Source: Marisa cornuarietis (Eukaryota; Mollusca; Gastropoda; Architaenioglossa; Ampullariidae). From it: a DNA stretch of 64,000 nt. Where the stretch lies: contig SMMW01000521.1 of assembly GCA_004794655.1 (NCBI GenBank), forward strand, positions 4,469,501-4,533,500. The letters run 5' to 3'. This document shows, in pieces, positions 35,300 through 47,703 of the stretch. Position 1 is the stretch's first letter; each line of letters opens with the position of its first letter. The notes beneath the pieces are model-generated. The model did no database searches and had not been told where the DNA came from. It saw nothing but the letters and a program-made list of their open reading frames with translations. The position numbers were made by a program, and so were the translations under genes.

Positions 35300-37066
35300 G
35301 TATGCGAGAACGACGCATAAACAAAGCACAAAGAACAAAATACTTTTTGGTATAACAAAAGCACATTTTCTGTTCACTTCTGGTGATTCATACAGATCTC
35401 TGTTCCTGTCTAGTTTACAGTTTTGTTGGTTTTGTGGGTAATGGGGGGGGGGTAAGTGTGAGTAAATGGTGGAGAGTCAGTTCCTAGATGTGGGTTGACC
35501 TAAATTATAAGTACTGACGTCACTGAAGACCGCAGCCAGTGGAAGAGCTCGAAACATTTGCTTAGGAGACGTCTCCCAATCACTACTTCTTTCACAACTT
35601 TGCAGCAAATTGTGGCGAAACATTTTTTCCAGATCCCAATGAAAACAGTGCTTTTCGGCGTCTAACATTCTGAGAACGGAATACAGAATCTTGCTTAGAG
35701 TTGGAGAATGAGTATTCCATATAAAACTCAGTCCACGCATTTGAAAATAATTTTGCACTCGGGGTGGCCCTTAAACACGCTTAAAGTTATTAGTCTTAGA
35801 GAGAGCCACCAATCCAGATAAATATCCAAATAGACATTTAAACGTTGTCATTATCGTCTGCAGGAGCAGTATGATAACCTGAGCATTTCTATCGACAAAA
35901 CTGGACTTTTATGATTTAGGCCTTGCTGACATTTGTTGAATTAATCAAAAAAGTGGCAGCAGTGCACGAAACTGCAATTTGGTCAAATTGTTATTCCATC
36001 TGCGTTTTTGATTCGGCTGTCAAAGGATCAGATTTCCGAAAAACTCGAAGCATCGCTTCGAAATGGCTTTGGTTGTTTTCGCATCGCTATAAATTTCAAG
36101 CATTCTAATAATGAAAGATTGTAGCAGGCAGCAAATAAATTGATGAAGGAAGCAGGAGAAAGGGAAAGAAGAGACACAGAGAGGTAAGAAAGGAGAGAGA
36201 GAGATCCAGTGGACGCAGGACAGAGTGACTCAAAAGACAATGATGAGACGCAAACCCACGACCTTAGCCGGCAGACAGACAATCAAGTCCCCCATTATGG
36301 AGCCCTGTTACTACAGGACAACAAAGTGCTTTCTGTAGCAAACAGGTATGTGGCCTTGAATATCTGCAAAATGGTAAAAGACGTAGTAAGAGATATGAGA
36401 GATGAAAATAAAAAGAACTGTATGAAATCATTGGCAAGGGGTTTGTCTCCAAATTGTCCAACTTATTGCGCGTCATTGAGAAGAATGGAGTAAGGACAAA
36501 GATCCTGCAATCAATGAGTGGCTTTATGAGCGACTGCAGCACTACACACGAAACAATCACAATTAACAGGAAACATGTCCTTGTTCGCCACCACCATGTG
36601 AAAAAAGAAAACATTCTTCCTGCTTTTCAGTCAGTTGACTGCCTAGCTATCTGTGGTGTTAGTATGATTCGATTTTCATTTTTTTTCTTTTTCATTCTTC
36701 TCTTTTTTTTTTCCTTTTTGTTTTTTTTTTCGTTTGTTTGTGCTTTCTTTGTAGTTTCTATGGTCTTACTTTCTTCCTTCATCGATTATCAACAATCAAA
36801 ATAATATCGATTTTGTAGACAATGCTTTGTTCATACAGTTAATGATGGTCACAAGCAACCGATAATAACAATAAATTATTCATGATGAAACACGTAAGGA
36901 AGCAGTTGTGTAGTCAGATAAGGGAATCATACACAGTCCTGTCCTACTTGTTTGAATGCAGATCGTGAGGAAGCTACGTAAACTGCTTAACGTTGATGTA
37001 AATTTGGGTTAAAGTTTTAAGTATTTTCTCAGCAAGGAACATAACCTCGCATTTTAATTCATTTAC

Positions 37067-37105
<39 letters not shown>

Positions 37106-37600
37106 TAATTCATGTTTTGCTGAACTGTTTCTGTGACTACATACTTTGAGGTTTCCACTGAGACAAAATAAATCTCTGTCCATGTTAATTGACGTTCGAG
37201 CTAGGTCTGTCGGAGACTCTTTTATTATAATCCTGTATACAACTTGGTAAATCGCAGAGTTTAACCCGTGCAGTATTTTGTAATGTTAAAGAACGTAGGG
37301 AAGACCATAGCGAAAGGATGCGTAAGGGCATGTAGTCTCCTCATCCCAACCCCCCGCAGGGAACTCAAGAATAAAAAAAAGGTGAGCAGCAGGTTTATAA
37401 CTACTTATCCTATGCCCATCGACATTGGATTTTAAAGCTAGACAAGAATTAAGTGGACGTTAGTATGCCTTTAATTGTTATGTGTTGACTCTGATGTAGG
37501 CAGAGGCTTTGGGTGCTGGTTAGGCCGGAATATAATCTCTTGTAATGAGCTAAACCCAGTCATTTTAAAAAGAAATTTTGAAATTAGTGGGAGGCTTAAA
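35300..37600. other. No gene supported
   Basis: A weak tRNA-like segment lies on the minus strand near 36230-36300 (ggtcgtgggtttgcgtctca) and may be a SINE head. Poly-T at 36675-36735 and the (TTG)n tract are the only other clear structures. Confidence 0.4.
37068..37104. repeat. (TTG)n microsatellite
   Basis: About 12 TTG units. Confidence 0.95.
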
Positions 37601-37660
37601 GCTCAGTCCAAGTAGGCGGATGTATTACCACGATTCGACCATTCTGAATTGAAAGTCATC

Positions 37661-37868
37661 TTAAAATCGCGCGTTGTCGTGTCTTTGAGGAACAGGACGA
37701 GAAGCCTCAGTAAATCTGCAAACATCTCGTGAAGTCTCAATTTCAAGGTTTTTACGTCTTCCCTTCACTAGTTCTTCACTCTTTCTAAAGTTAGGCTTGG
37801 AGATGCCGAGTGGCTTTAATTTTGATCCCAGATATCCAAGAAACTTCTTAGCAGCTGCAAAAATTTCA
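37661..37868 (-). CDS. Unidentified Lys-rich ORF or terminal exon
   Basis: A possible acceptor (gaaatttttgcag) opens 68 codons to TAA. It includes FLGYLGSKLKPLGISKPNF and SRDVCRFTEASRPVP. The frame is also open upstream (WFKNRFSFTRTEIF), so it may be an uninterrupted piece of a transposon gene. No family was recognised. Confidence 0.25.
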
Positions 37869-38989
37869 GTTCTTGTAAAGCTAAATCTATTTTTGAACCA
37901 TTCGTTTTTTAAGAAGGCTTTATTGTGAAAATATTCAAAACTTCTTTCTTGACTTTCTGCCCCCCCCCCCAAAAAAAAAGGAAAAATATACATAACAATA
38001 TCTACCAGTGCAAAAGAGTAATGGCTGAAAAACTGCTACATTCGAATATAAATAATTCAAACTGATTTTTCCTCGAACACGTCGAACGACGCCGACTCCC
38101 CGCTGTGCTAATGCAAAAGTCAATTATCGTCTGCATCGTTTCTTTTCCGTTTCCGGATTGTCCAGCGCGCACACAGCATCGCAGAAACAATAGGATTTTC
38201 TGTCGTGAGCAAGGAAAGAATTAGTGATGTATCTGCTTTACATATCGCCCGATTTTCAATGCAAGCTTATATCGGAAGATAAAGGATGACGATGGCGCAA
38301 AACACGACCTGACGGGATTAACAGATGAGTTGCATGAGTGCCTCCTCTCCCAAACCCAGCAAACAATTCCTGATGGACAGAGAGAGAGAAAGAGTGATAA
38401 GCGGATAGAAAGAGAGTGATGGAAGAATGAAGAAAGAGAGAGCCATACAAAGCTATAGAGACAGCAAAATAGTTTGGGAGATAAAGGAAGATAAAGGGAC
38501 CGACCCAGCGAGAGAGAGAGAGAGGCAAGCAGGCTCAACGCAAATATGTTTTTGCGGATACAAAAGATGTCTAGAAACTACAAAAAAATGGTGATAAGAA
38601 CTAGGTGAGACCGGCAATATTTAAGGTGCCCGCTTGGCTGCTTCTCTCTCCTCTAGACACACCTGATGACAGTCCACGGCATCGTCGGCGCCATTGTCAC
38701 AAGTTGTGGACTTCCCTGACTGGGTTGCACTTTGTTGTTCTTGCTACTGTATCGTGCAACATTCCGCGGTTGCCGACTGGCTAGAAAACTGTCCTTTTCT
38801 TAAATGTGTTTGCACTCGATCACGATGTCAAATAATGAGGAAATTTCAATATTACTCTCAGGGATCAAAGATACAGCCCCTGACTGGTTAAGAGTGAGAA
38901 CGTGACATAAACTGCAATGAGTGTCAATCGGTTGTTTCTTTCTCTCCAACCATTCTTCTTCCGTCTCCTTTACTTTTTTTTCCAAGATT

Positions 38990-39122
38990 ATCTCTAGTCT
39001 TCTCTTATTTTACTCCTCTAACGATTCTCCTCCTCAAACGATTCTTCTTCTTCAACGGCTCTTTCTCTCAAACGTTTCTCTATCTCTAGTCTTCTCTTAT
39101 TTTACTCCTTTAACGATTCTCC
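38990..39122. repeat. Direct repeat about 100 bp apart in a pyrimidine-rich tract
   Basis: tatctctagtcttctcttat and ttaacgattctcc occur twice (38990-39031 and 39090-39122), with related acgattctt units between. Confidence 0.6.
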
Positions 39123-39544
39123 TTCAGCCTTCTCCATTTTTTCCCAAGATTCTCTCTCTCACGTCACAGATTTTTTTTTCCATCATCCATACGCATTCAG
39201 ACAAACTGACGTCATTCACGCTCTTTCATTCTTCCACGTGGGATGAGACCTTCGACCTCACCTAGATCTGTGACATTTCCTTCTCCCTACAATACAGAAA
39301 TTTTCCATAAAATGTTTATCCACTTTTCATCTTACACGATACTGTCTCCCAATGTTTGTGTTCACACTCACTACCTTTTCAAAACACTACATTAAAATAT
39401 CATCTACTTTTTCTTTCATAACTCTTACATTTTTTAAACTTAATATTACACAAATGATAGAATGTTTATGTCCACAGTCCTTGAAAAGTATACATTACAG
39501 AGTCATCCAATGTTAACAGTCCTCCTCTTCTCAAAACTGAACAA

Positions 39545-39700
39545 TCAGTAGGCAAACTGTGGCTAGTATCCTCTAGGGAATTTCCTGGTCAATTTTGGCC
39601 CTTGAAAGAGCATCGGCTATTTTGTTATTCACTCCTTTTATTTGGAATCTAAACTCCTGAAGTGCAAGTGCCCATCTCATAATCCTGGAATTCCCATAAG
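39545..39700 (-). mobile_element. Ty3/gypsy-like RNase H remnant
   Basis: Minus-strand reading SRIMRWALALQEFRFQIKGV followed by NNKIADALSRAK is the C-terminal end of the RNase H domain of Ty3/gypsy pol. A stop follows soon after. Its upstream part is cut off by the LINE beginning near 39.7 kb. Confidence 0.65.
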
Positions 39701-39714
39701 GCTGCCCCTCATCC

Positions 39715-40370
39715 CTCATTCAGAGACTCCAGAGAGTACAGAACTCTGCTGCACGTCTGGTACTTAGAGCAAGGAAACGGGACCCTGTCACTCCTCTCCT
39801 TCGTTTCCTACGCTGGTTACCCATCCGTTCTCGCATCCAGTACAAACTGTCTGTGCTGTGTTTTAATTTCTTTGCTGGCTCCTGTCCTGACTATTTCTCT
39901 GAACTTCTCATCCCTTACTCTCCGGCCAGACAACTCCGCTCTTCCTCTGACAACCGTACTCTGACTGTTCCTGTCACCAGAACAACAACATATGGTCACA
40001 GGACTTTTGGCTACTGTGCTGCAAAACAATGGAACTCTCTTCCTTTCCATATCCGCCACCTTTTTACAACTGAATCTTTCAAATCTGCACTGAAAACGCA
40101 CCTCTTCCTTGAGCACTACTCCTAGTCCACAATGCTAGTCCTTACCCCCCCCCTTCCCTCTTGCTACTTTACCCATCACTATTTTTCTCTGTTCCTGTTA
40201 CTTGATGCCTTTTGTTTTCTGTTTTTGTCAGTACTGTCGTTTTCTTTCGTCCCCTGTGTTCTGTATCTACTTAGTCCACGTCTCTTCCCCGTTTTAAGCG
40301 CTAAGAGCATGCTCTCTACGAGTGTGAATATGCGCTATAAAAAATCTTCACTATTATTATTATTATAAGG
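39715..40370 (+). mobile_element. 5'-truncated CR1/L2-like LINE, intact C-terminal ORF end
   Basis: An open frame from about 39718 to TAG 40126 encodes QRLQRVQNSAARLVLRARKR, then LRWLPIRSRIQYKLSVLCF, KQWNSLPFHIRH and SALKTHLFLEHYS, the typical C-terminus of CR1/L2 reverse transcriptases. The 3' end is tatgcgctataaaaaatc plus (att)n. The absence of stops suggests a young insertion. It cuts into the gypsy remnant. Confidence 0.75.
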
Positions 40371-40677
40371 TGAAGTTTTTAGAAAAGATAGTGGCTTCTG
40401 GTCCGTCTGCAGAATAAACTCTCTCCCATATAAATACCTCACTAGTTTTTGAATAGCCCACACAGAGAATTTATTCCGCCTTTAAATGCAGCAATTACCT
40501 AGAATGGTAGGTAACGGTAGGTAATTCTCGAGTCAAAAAGTTTTCAAGATAATTGCGTCGGACTAGTCAGATGCAAAAGCTCAAGTTCTACCGAAATCGG
40601 TATTTCAGTCAGAATTGAATTAAAATGTCGACATCATTGCTTTTAAATGAACTTACAGTTAGTGGACTTCAAGAACT

Positions 40678-40909
40678 GGGGCCAGTTACACAACACATTT
40701 CTAACTTTAAACGCCTTCTTTAGATAATCAGTTTTAAAATTACAATTGTTTTATATAAAACTGCTTAGCTTTCGCTCCTGTCAGCACATTTCCTCATGTG
40801 TTTATGCAACGCATTTCAATAGTACAGGACTGATTTTTTTTTAAAGACATTTCTAAATTTCCCTCTTCAGAACAGTTTAAGTTTTAGAAACATGTTAAGC
40901 AACTAACCC
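40678..40909. mobile_element. MITE-like element, copy 1
   Basis: It begins ggggccagttacacaacac and ends with a decayed inverted match (gttttagaaacatgttaagc then aactaaccc). The interior matches the element at 49845-50110. No coding capacity. Located about 1.6 kb beyond the RBM42 stop. Confidence 0.6.
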
Positions 40910-41164
40910 GATATGCACTCTAAAAACTATGCATTCATCCTGGTACTTCATGCAGTAATTCCGAGGCTACAAAGTGAAACTGCTCTGAAATTTCGACATT
41001 ACAATACTATATTAATAAATTATAGTGGGAGGGGAAAGATGAATATTTACAGAACGTGGTCGGGACAGTGGTTGCTGAGAGAACAATGTTTGAGGTGCAG
41101 TGTCTCATTTTTTCCTCCTCTCTCTCTGGTTGTGTCGACTTATGTCGCAGACATGTTTGTGGTT

Positions 41165-41470
41165 ATTGCGTTGTTGTAACAGCAGCCCAAAGAGCAGTAG
41201 TTGTTGTGGTAATAGCAGGGAAGGTGATGCAGGCTAAGTAAAGTCAGCCTTGTAATCACGGGAAACGAAAGTTATAATCAAAGGGAAAAGGAAGTTATCG
41301 AGGGTAGAGCAAGTGGGAGAAGATAGCTGAGATATTGGAGAGGTTGCGAGAAAAGATTGCAGTTAAGAAATAAATTGCAGAGGGTTCTTGTTGAATGTAC
41401 TTAAAGAAAACCTTACTTTGGTATGAAAAAGGGGGCTCTTTGAAGTAATTGTGTTTACAGGCCGTTTATT
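41165..41470 (+). repeat. Dispersed repeat, copy A (pair with 62.98 kb)
   Basis: It shares gttgttgtaac, agcagtagttgttgt, a Gly/Ala-like purine-rich middle and gtacttaaa-aacc with 62980-63255 in the same order. Both copies run into a GA-rich tract. Non-coding. Confidence 0.5.
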
Positions 41471-42521
41471 AGCTCACGCAGCGTACAATGGACACCAGTC
41501 CTACACCATCTTTTTTTATTTGTCGCCATTGTGATACTCAGAAAAGAAAGAGTCAGAGAAGGACGGACAGAAACAGACACAGCGAGAAGCAAAAACGGAA
41601 ATCGTAAAAGACAGGGACAGGGAGACAGAGTGGGAGTGACAGTAAACGATTGTGTGGGAGTGACAGAGAGAATTTGAGACAGTCTGCTGGAGAAAAAGAA
41701 AGTGATAAATACAGATAGAGCGAGAGAGTGAAAGAGAGAGAGCAGCCGAAAGATCCAAACACTGGGAGAAGAATACACAAAAAATCACGAGAGGAAAAGA
41801 GAAAGAGAAAATAAGCGAAAACAACAAACACGCTTCACTCTTAAAAAAGTGATTTGTTTTAATGTAAATAAAACAACAGGACAATAACTTTCGTTAACTC
41901 TAAAACTGAGAGAGGGGAGGGTAGTAAGTCTGTGAGCGTTAGGTCCTCCCAACGACATCTACCTCAACGTCCGACCACAATTCAGCTTTATGAGACATTG
42001 TGGCAGCACGTATGGAGGACAATCCACGTTCCAGGCGGTATGGATGTCAGCGAAGGGCTGAACCACTAACTTTGTTGATCGCCGAAGACCAACCCCTGCC
42101 TCTCCCGCGTGGACAATTTTCTTTTTTCTCTACGTCTTTTTCTCGCTCTCTATCACTTCCAATTGTCTGTTTTCCTTCCAACCCGTGCCAGAAGGGCGGG
42201 CAGTCTGGTCAGAGGTTTTCAGTTGTGCAGTGGATGTAAGAGAATCGTACACATTCGTATATTTCCAACGATGATACAAAATGCTTCAAGAAATGAGAAA
42301 AAAAAACCTACTGTCCCTATCTTTTTTTACGCAGTCTCTCCCTTCTCCCTCTGTATCAGTCCCCACCCACCCCAATCGGCCGGTGGTGTACACCGGTGTA
42401 TTTTGACGCGTGTCCCTTTGAAAAACTCAAAACTCGTTCTCAATGCGAGCTTCTTAGTCTCGCATTCACGTCGTGCGTGTGAACGAGTTCTGAACGCGCT
42501 AACCACCGCACTTCTGTGAGG

Positions 42522-42634
42522 TCATCGTAGTCCCAGTCGCTTCTTCTCTTTCTCTTTCTTGCGCACGATGTCAATGTTGCGGTCCTTCCACGTGCTCTTT
42601 CGCAGCTTGATCGGCCTGTTCCCGACGTATTTGC
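42522..42634 (-). CDS. RBM42: RBM42 terminal exon: end of RRM and basic C-terminus
   Basis: 113 nt from the acceptor gatttgatttcag to TGA. It encodes GKYVGNRPIKLRKSTWKDRN and a Lys/Glu-rich end (KKRLGLR). It lies 14.4 kb from the previous exon but completes the RRM in frame and matches the family C-terminus, so the join is secure. Confidence 0.95.
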
Positions 42635-45600
42635 CTGAAATCAAATCATAGAAAAGAAACAGTTGATCAGAAATGTATCACAAAAAACATATTTGTAATT
42701 TAAATCGACCATCTCAGGCAGCCTTCATGAAATCCGCTATCATCGAAGCATTTCTCCTACGCTAGAGATATTTGTTTCCTTCCACCTCACAGCTCACACC
42801 TTTAGGGTTTTGTTGGTGAAGCTTTGGGCTGCGAATGACAGCAACTTGAATAAAATAATTTAGCCTTCATGAATCCAGTGGGATCCTTTGTGTGTGTGTG
42901 TGTGTGTTTTGCGAGGGTCAGAGGGTAAGTGAGTGCACAAGGTCAAGCAAGGGAACAAAAACATCGCACGACACTTTTTCGGCACAACGTCAGTGCGAAC
43001 GGAGGACTTGTTCAGTAGTACTGAGACCCCCTGCGCCAAACTGTTGTATTTCAATAATTTATGTTTACAAAATGTCATTGTTGTATTTTTAAGTAACACG
43101 CTGTGGCCTTTCGTTCGTAGAAGAGCATTATCCGTGCGTCGAGGTTTTAAGTGACTGACGTTTGATTACTGGGATTACCCAACGTTCCCCGTAAGATTGT
43201 GGGAACGTTGGTGGTAAGAACTGCCATCCACGTGCCCCATTCCCCGAGACCACTGATCGTTTTGACTAGAAAAAAAGAACAATGCAACAAAAAGAAAGAA
43301 AGAAGGCAAGGGAAGGGAAGAAAGAAAACAATAGGTCTGATGTTCATCTTTCCATTTATCACTAGATGGCTAGTGCTCCGCACGGAACATATATATATAT
43401 ATCGTGTGTAAGTGCGTGAGTACATAAATCTACAAGCACGTATGTCTGTAAAAAGCGTGTGTGCGTGCCTCCAAGAATGAAGTGCGCTCATAGACACGGT
43501 TTCGCAAGTAAAACAGAAATGGAAGAGAAAAAGTAAGAGAAAATTATTCTTGCTTTTTTTCCCACCCACTCCAGCAGAGGATCTCTGGAGGAAAAATTCG
43601 TATATCGAAGACAGAATCAAGGAAATACAAACTGCAAAAGAAAAACAAGCGACCAGGTGATCGCACTCAACTACCAGCTTCCACAATTAAAACATCAAAA
43701 TTAAATCCGCAGGGTAGGCTGGGATGGGTGACGAGGGGTGGATGCGGAGGTAGAGAGGAATATTCAATGGCACGCAAAGAAGAACAGCAGCCCCGACTGC
43801 TCATGAGGTATGACAGAAAAAAATGTTCCCCGCTTTCTGCAGAGTGCCTTCCGACCTGTCACGCGTTCCGGTAATTCCGCGACCTGTCACGCTTTCCGGC
43901 AATTCTGCAACCTGTCCTCCTTTTTGAGGAAATGCAGGCGCCTTGCAGCTTTTGGATGTGAAAGCCTCTCCATGTCAACAGAGGCGCGGGAAGATCAGGC
44001 CAGCCAGCCAGCCAGCCACAGTCCTTAGAGTCTCTAAGAGAAAAGAGAGCCAGGAAGAAAGAAAGAAATCGGAACTTACAAATTGTCCTTCCTTCGATAG
44101 CCGCCGCCAAGTTTCTGGAGAGTTTTTGTATGGCCTCTCATCTGCATTTTGGTCTCTGACTTGAGCGTGCGTGTAAAGGATATACATGTATATATATATA
44201 TATTGGGGGTGTTTTACGCCTAGTCAGCAACTAAATCTATATATATATATATATGAGGGAGAAGATGGGTTACGAAACAGGGGGAGTCGAGGTGGGAGGG
44301 AATGTACGCTAGAGTCAACTTCTGGCATCGCCGACGAATTTCAAAAAGTAGAAGCTTCGGTGGTCAGCCAACCGAAAATGTCGAAAGATCACTGGGCAAA
44401 ACTCGTCACACGACTAAAGGTATGGCAGCGGGATCCGGAGCAGGGAGAATGGGAGATAACCTGTCTCTGATGCAGGGGACAGGTCTGTCATTGCCGAGCA
44501 CTTTGACAAGTCAAAGATTTTAGCCCCGGAGACGAGTGGCACCTCATAATCTTGCTACCGTCTCTGACGCGCAATACTTCAGGTCTTCTAAATAAAGCAG
44601 AACGTGTTGAGTATGTGTGTGTTGTAACGACTAAGGCATCGACTACTGTAGGTGTACAATGTCCCAAAGCCTGTTTATTTCCTCCTTTTTTAAAAACTGT
44701 TATTAGTGGCTCAACATAATCGAAGTGATACTAAGCAAAGCAAAAATACGACGTAAGTCTTCTAGGCAAAGAAAATTTGGACGAGGTCGTAAAAAGCAGC
44801 GGGCGATAGAGAGAGAGAGAGAGAGGAGGAGGAGGATGAGAAGGGAAAGAGAGGAGAAAAGCGACCGAGCGCTTGCATATGGCACCACTGCAATTTTATT
44901 ATCTCCCTCTGTCAGTCAAAACGCCCCGCTCCCGTTGCCGAACATGACCCGTCAAAGTAGAAGGGATATTAAGTGTTCAAGAAAGTCACTATATCGCCAC
45001 AGTAAATGACTCTAAAGAAAAGTAACTGATCGAATGTTAACAACAAAACCACAAAATCACAGCTTGAAGTGTTTGCGGCTGAACTCAGAATGAATAGAAA
45101 TTAGTGTCTCCGACTTCCTCTGCTCTACCCGCAATGTGTACGGAGAGCTGTAAGTGTGTTATGCCTTTGACCCATCGGTGTTATTTACAACTAATGTAGA
45201 CTTTCCCAATTCCCAAGATAGTCCTACGAGACTGGCTGAGTCGAAATGTGGGTAAAAGTGAAGCCTTCTGCTACCAGTAATAGTGCTGGCAGAGTACCGA
45301 CTGAACTGAGGGTAGGATGACTTATCTGGCGGTAGCGTGGGCGGCCCTGTATCCCATAGACACCGGCTGACAATTATTAAAGATTCTTCTGGTGGACACT
45401 GATGTACGAGGCACGCTGGATGATTCTGGGCAAAGTCATGTCTGTACGCGCGTGTCTCCAGAACTGAAAGAGGGCATGCGCTAAGGTTTGGGAAAAGAAT
45501 ATCTTGCACAGACTATTATACCATGACTATTATGTAACAACTGTCAAACGTTCGTCCATATTTGTCTAGTTAAGAAGGAACTTTAGGGTGGAAAATGCAG

Positions 45601-47672
45601 CCTTTTAGAATTTCAAGGCTGTTACAAAAAAGCAATTTTAGAAAAAAATTTAAAATTCCCTTTTAAGTCGTAAGGATGCTGCAATTATGCGTTTCAGCGG
45701 ATTTTGATATGTAGTTTCTTATTGCTTCTGAAACAGACATGTTCTAGAATTATTTAAACGGCGATTACATCGCTTATTAGATTACACTCCTTTTCTGAAA
45801 TGGCGTTCAGGTCATACAGGGCTATACTCTAAACACTTACCAACCATTTTGGGAAGCACACAACTAAACAGAAGAGTTTGGGCTATATTAATACCTGCGC
45901 TAACCAAACTTTTCAACTTGCTTTGCTAAAAACAAAGACTTAACAAAAAAAAGGGGGAAGTGTAGGTGTGCGGGGGTTCTTGTGATATTTTAAAAAACGC
46001 ATGACTTATGACAGAAGAATTATCCCTCCCCCTACCAACTTCTCTTTGTTAAGCAGGGGATAACACAGCTGTCACACCAGAATCCATTTGAACAACCTCT
46101 GGCATTCTTGCTTAATACTTCTGCTTGATCCTTTGGCCACTTGCTTCCTATAAAACAAACTTACACCTGACACTTACTAGTCACCTAAGCTGGAAAAAAA
46201 ATAAAGAACGAAGGAAAGAAAGAGTGAAAATCAAAATAAGTAAAAGAAATCAATAAAGAAACGTTTTCTTAACATCAGATCGTCTTTTATAAGTTCATCT
46301 CTGTCGCTCTTCTTTTTTCATCAGCTGTTGGCATGATGTATCACACGTGGATAGTCCACTTTCTTCTCAGCCACACGCGTCTGCATTCTCTTCGAGGAAA
46401 GATAATAATACAAAAAAATGATATCGATATCTTTCAAAATCCCGCATAGTCCTGCTTTCTGCTCAAAGACAGTGCTGCCACCGCAGTCTGCCTCTCCCAG
46501 CCATCCTTGCGGACCCTCTCAGTCACCCAAACCCTTCCTCTCCCTCCCCCACCCCCCACCCCACACACGCACACATATGACGTGAATAACGGCAACGTAG
46601 CTGACCATCAGAATCATCTACATCACCTGCCTGGTAAACACTCTCCCACACTCGTACCCCTCCCTTCCCGTCCACCAAAAACTCCTCCTCCTCTTCTTGC
46701 TATACATTATCATCATCCTCCGCGCATCTCCACACCCACCCCACCTCCATCCCGTCATCAATGTCCCCTCCCACTGTCGCACTGGTTCCTCGCTACAAAC
46801 AAAAAACAAGAAAACAAAAAAATCAACTTTGTCTACCATGCTGGGGCTAAGTCTGCAGCTTTAGCGCGTTTTAACGTGTGATTTTTGAGACTTGAGACAT
46901 AAAAATAGCTCCCAGCAGAGAGTGAGAGAGAACTAAATAATAATAAAACAGCATGCTTTGACTCCTCCCCCCTACCCTGTTTATATTAGCGCCTCTAACA
47001 TATAACGGCTCAATCTTCCATTACTCTCACACCCTCCTCCTCCTCACCACCACCACCATCACATTTTTCCGCCGTTCCCACCTTCTCCCAACTTTCCATC
47101 TCAGGGTTTTCTAGGGGAATTCAAATCTTGTGTGCGCAAGTAAATCACTCAAAGTGCGGTACTGCGCGGGCGACCTGCGACAGATACGGACACGGTTAAA
47201 GGTTGGCGGGGAAAGGAGGAAGGGGGGGGGAAGAAGGGAGTGGAGTGGGAATTGGCATCAGGCCATTTAAAACCATGGCTCCAGCAGGCAAGGTGCAACT
47301 CACGTGAAAGCCAACAACCTGTGCGACGGCAGCTCTGCCGGGTGGACGTTACCTCAGCAGGTTGTGTGGAAGTGACTACTGCTAAGGTAAGCAGTCCACG
47401 TCCTTCATGTCTGCGGTATTCTGTTGTCGGTTTGGTAACGTTTAACGGAAGGGAAAGAATTAAAACAGATCTGATAACTATAGTAATGATTAGCAAAAAG
47501 GAAGAAAATTTATTACATGTGAAGAAAGTAGTCAAGATCGTAAATTGTATCTTATTGTGTAGCTGTCAGATATCTGAAGTCTCAACACCCCTTCCCCTCG
47601 CTCTTTATACAACTGTAGTGTCCGCTATGGTAATTATTGTGGATCACTCGCTAACAAACCTACAGATGAATT

Positions 47673-47703
<31 letters not shown>

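Noticed and set aside
41455..41884. Three overlapping Ser/Leu/Phe-rich minus-strand ORFs
   Set aside because: Antisense of a GA-rich low-complexity tract; hydrophobic composition is a by-product. Same for 30242-30557, 38221-38538 and 63258-63520.
46507..46881. Pro/His-rich 124-codon ORF
   Set aside because: C-rich low-complexity DNA with no splice context or conserved motif.
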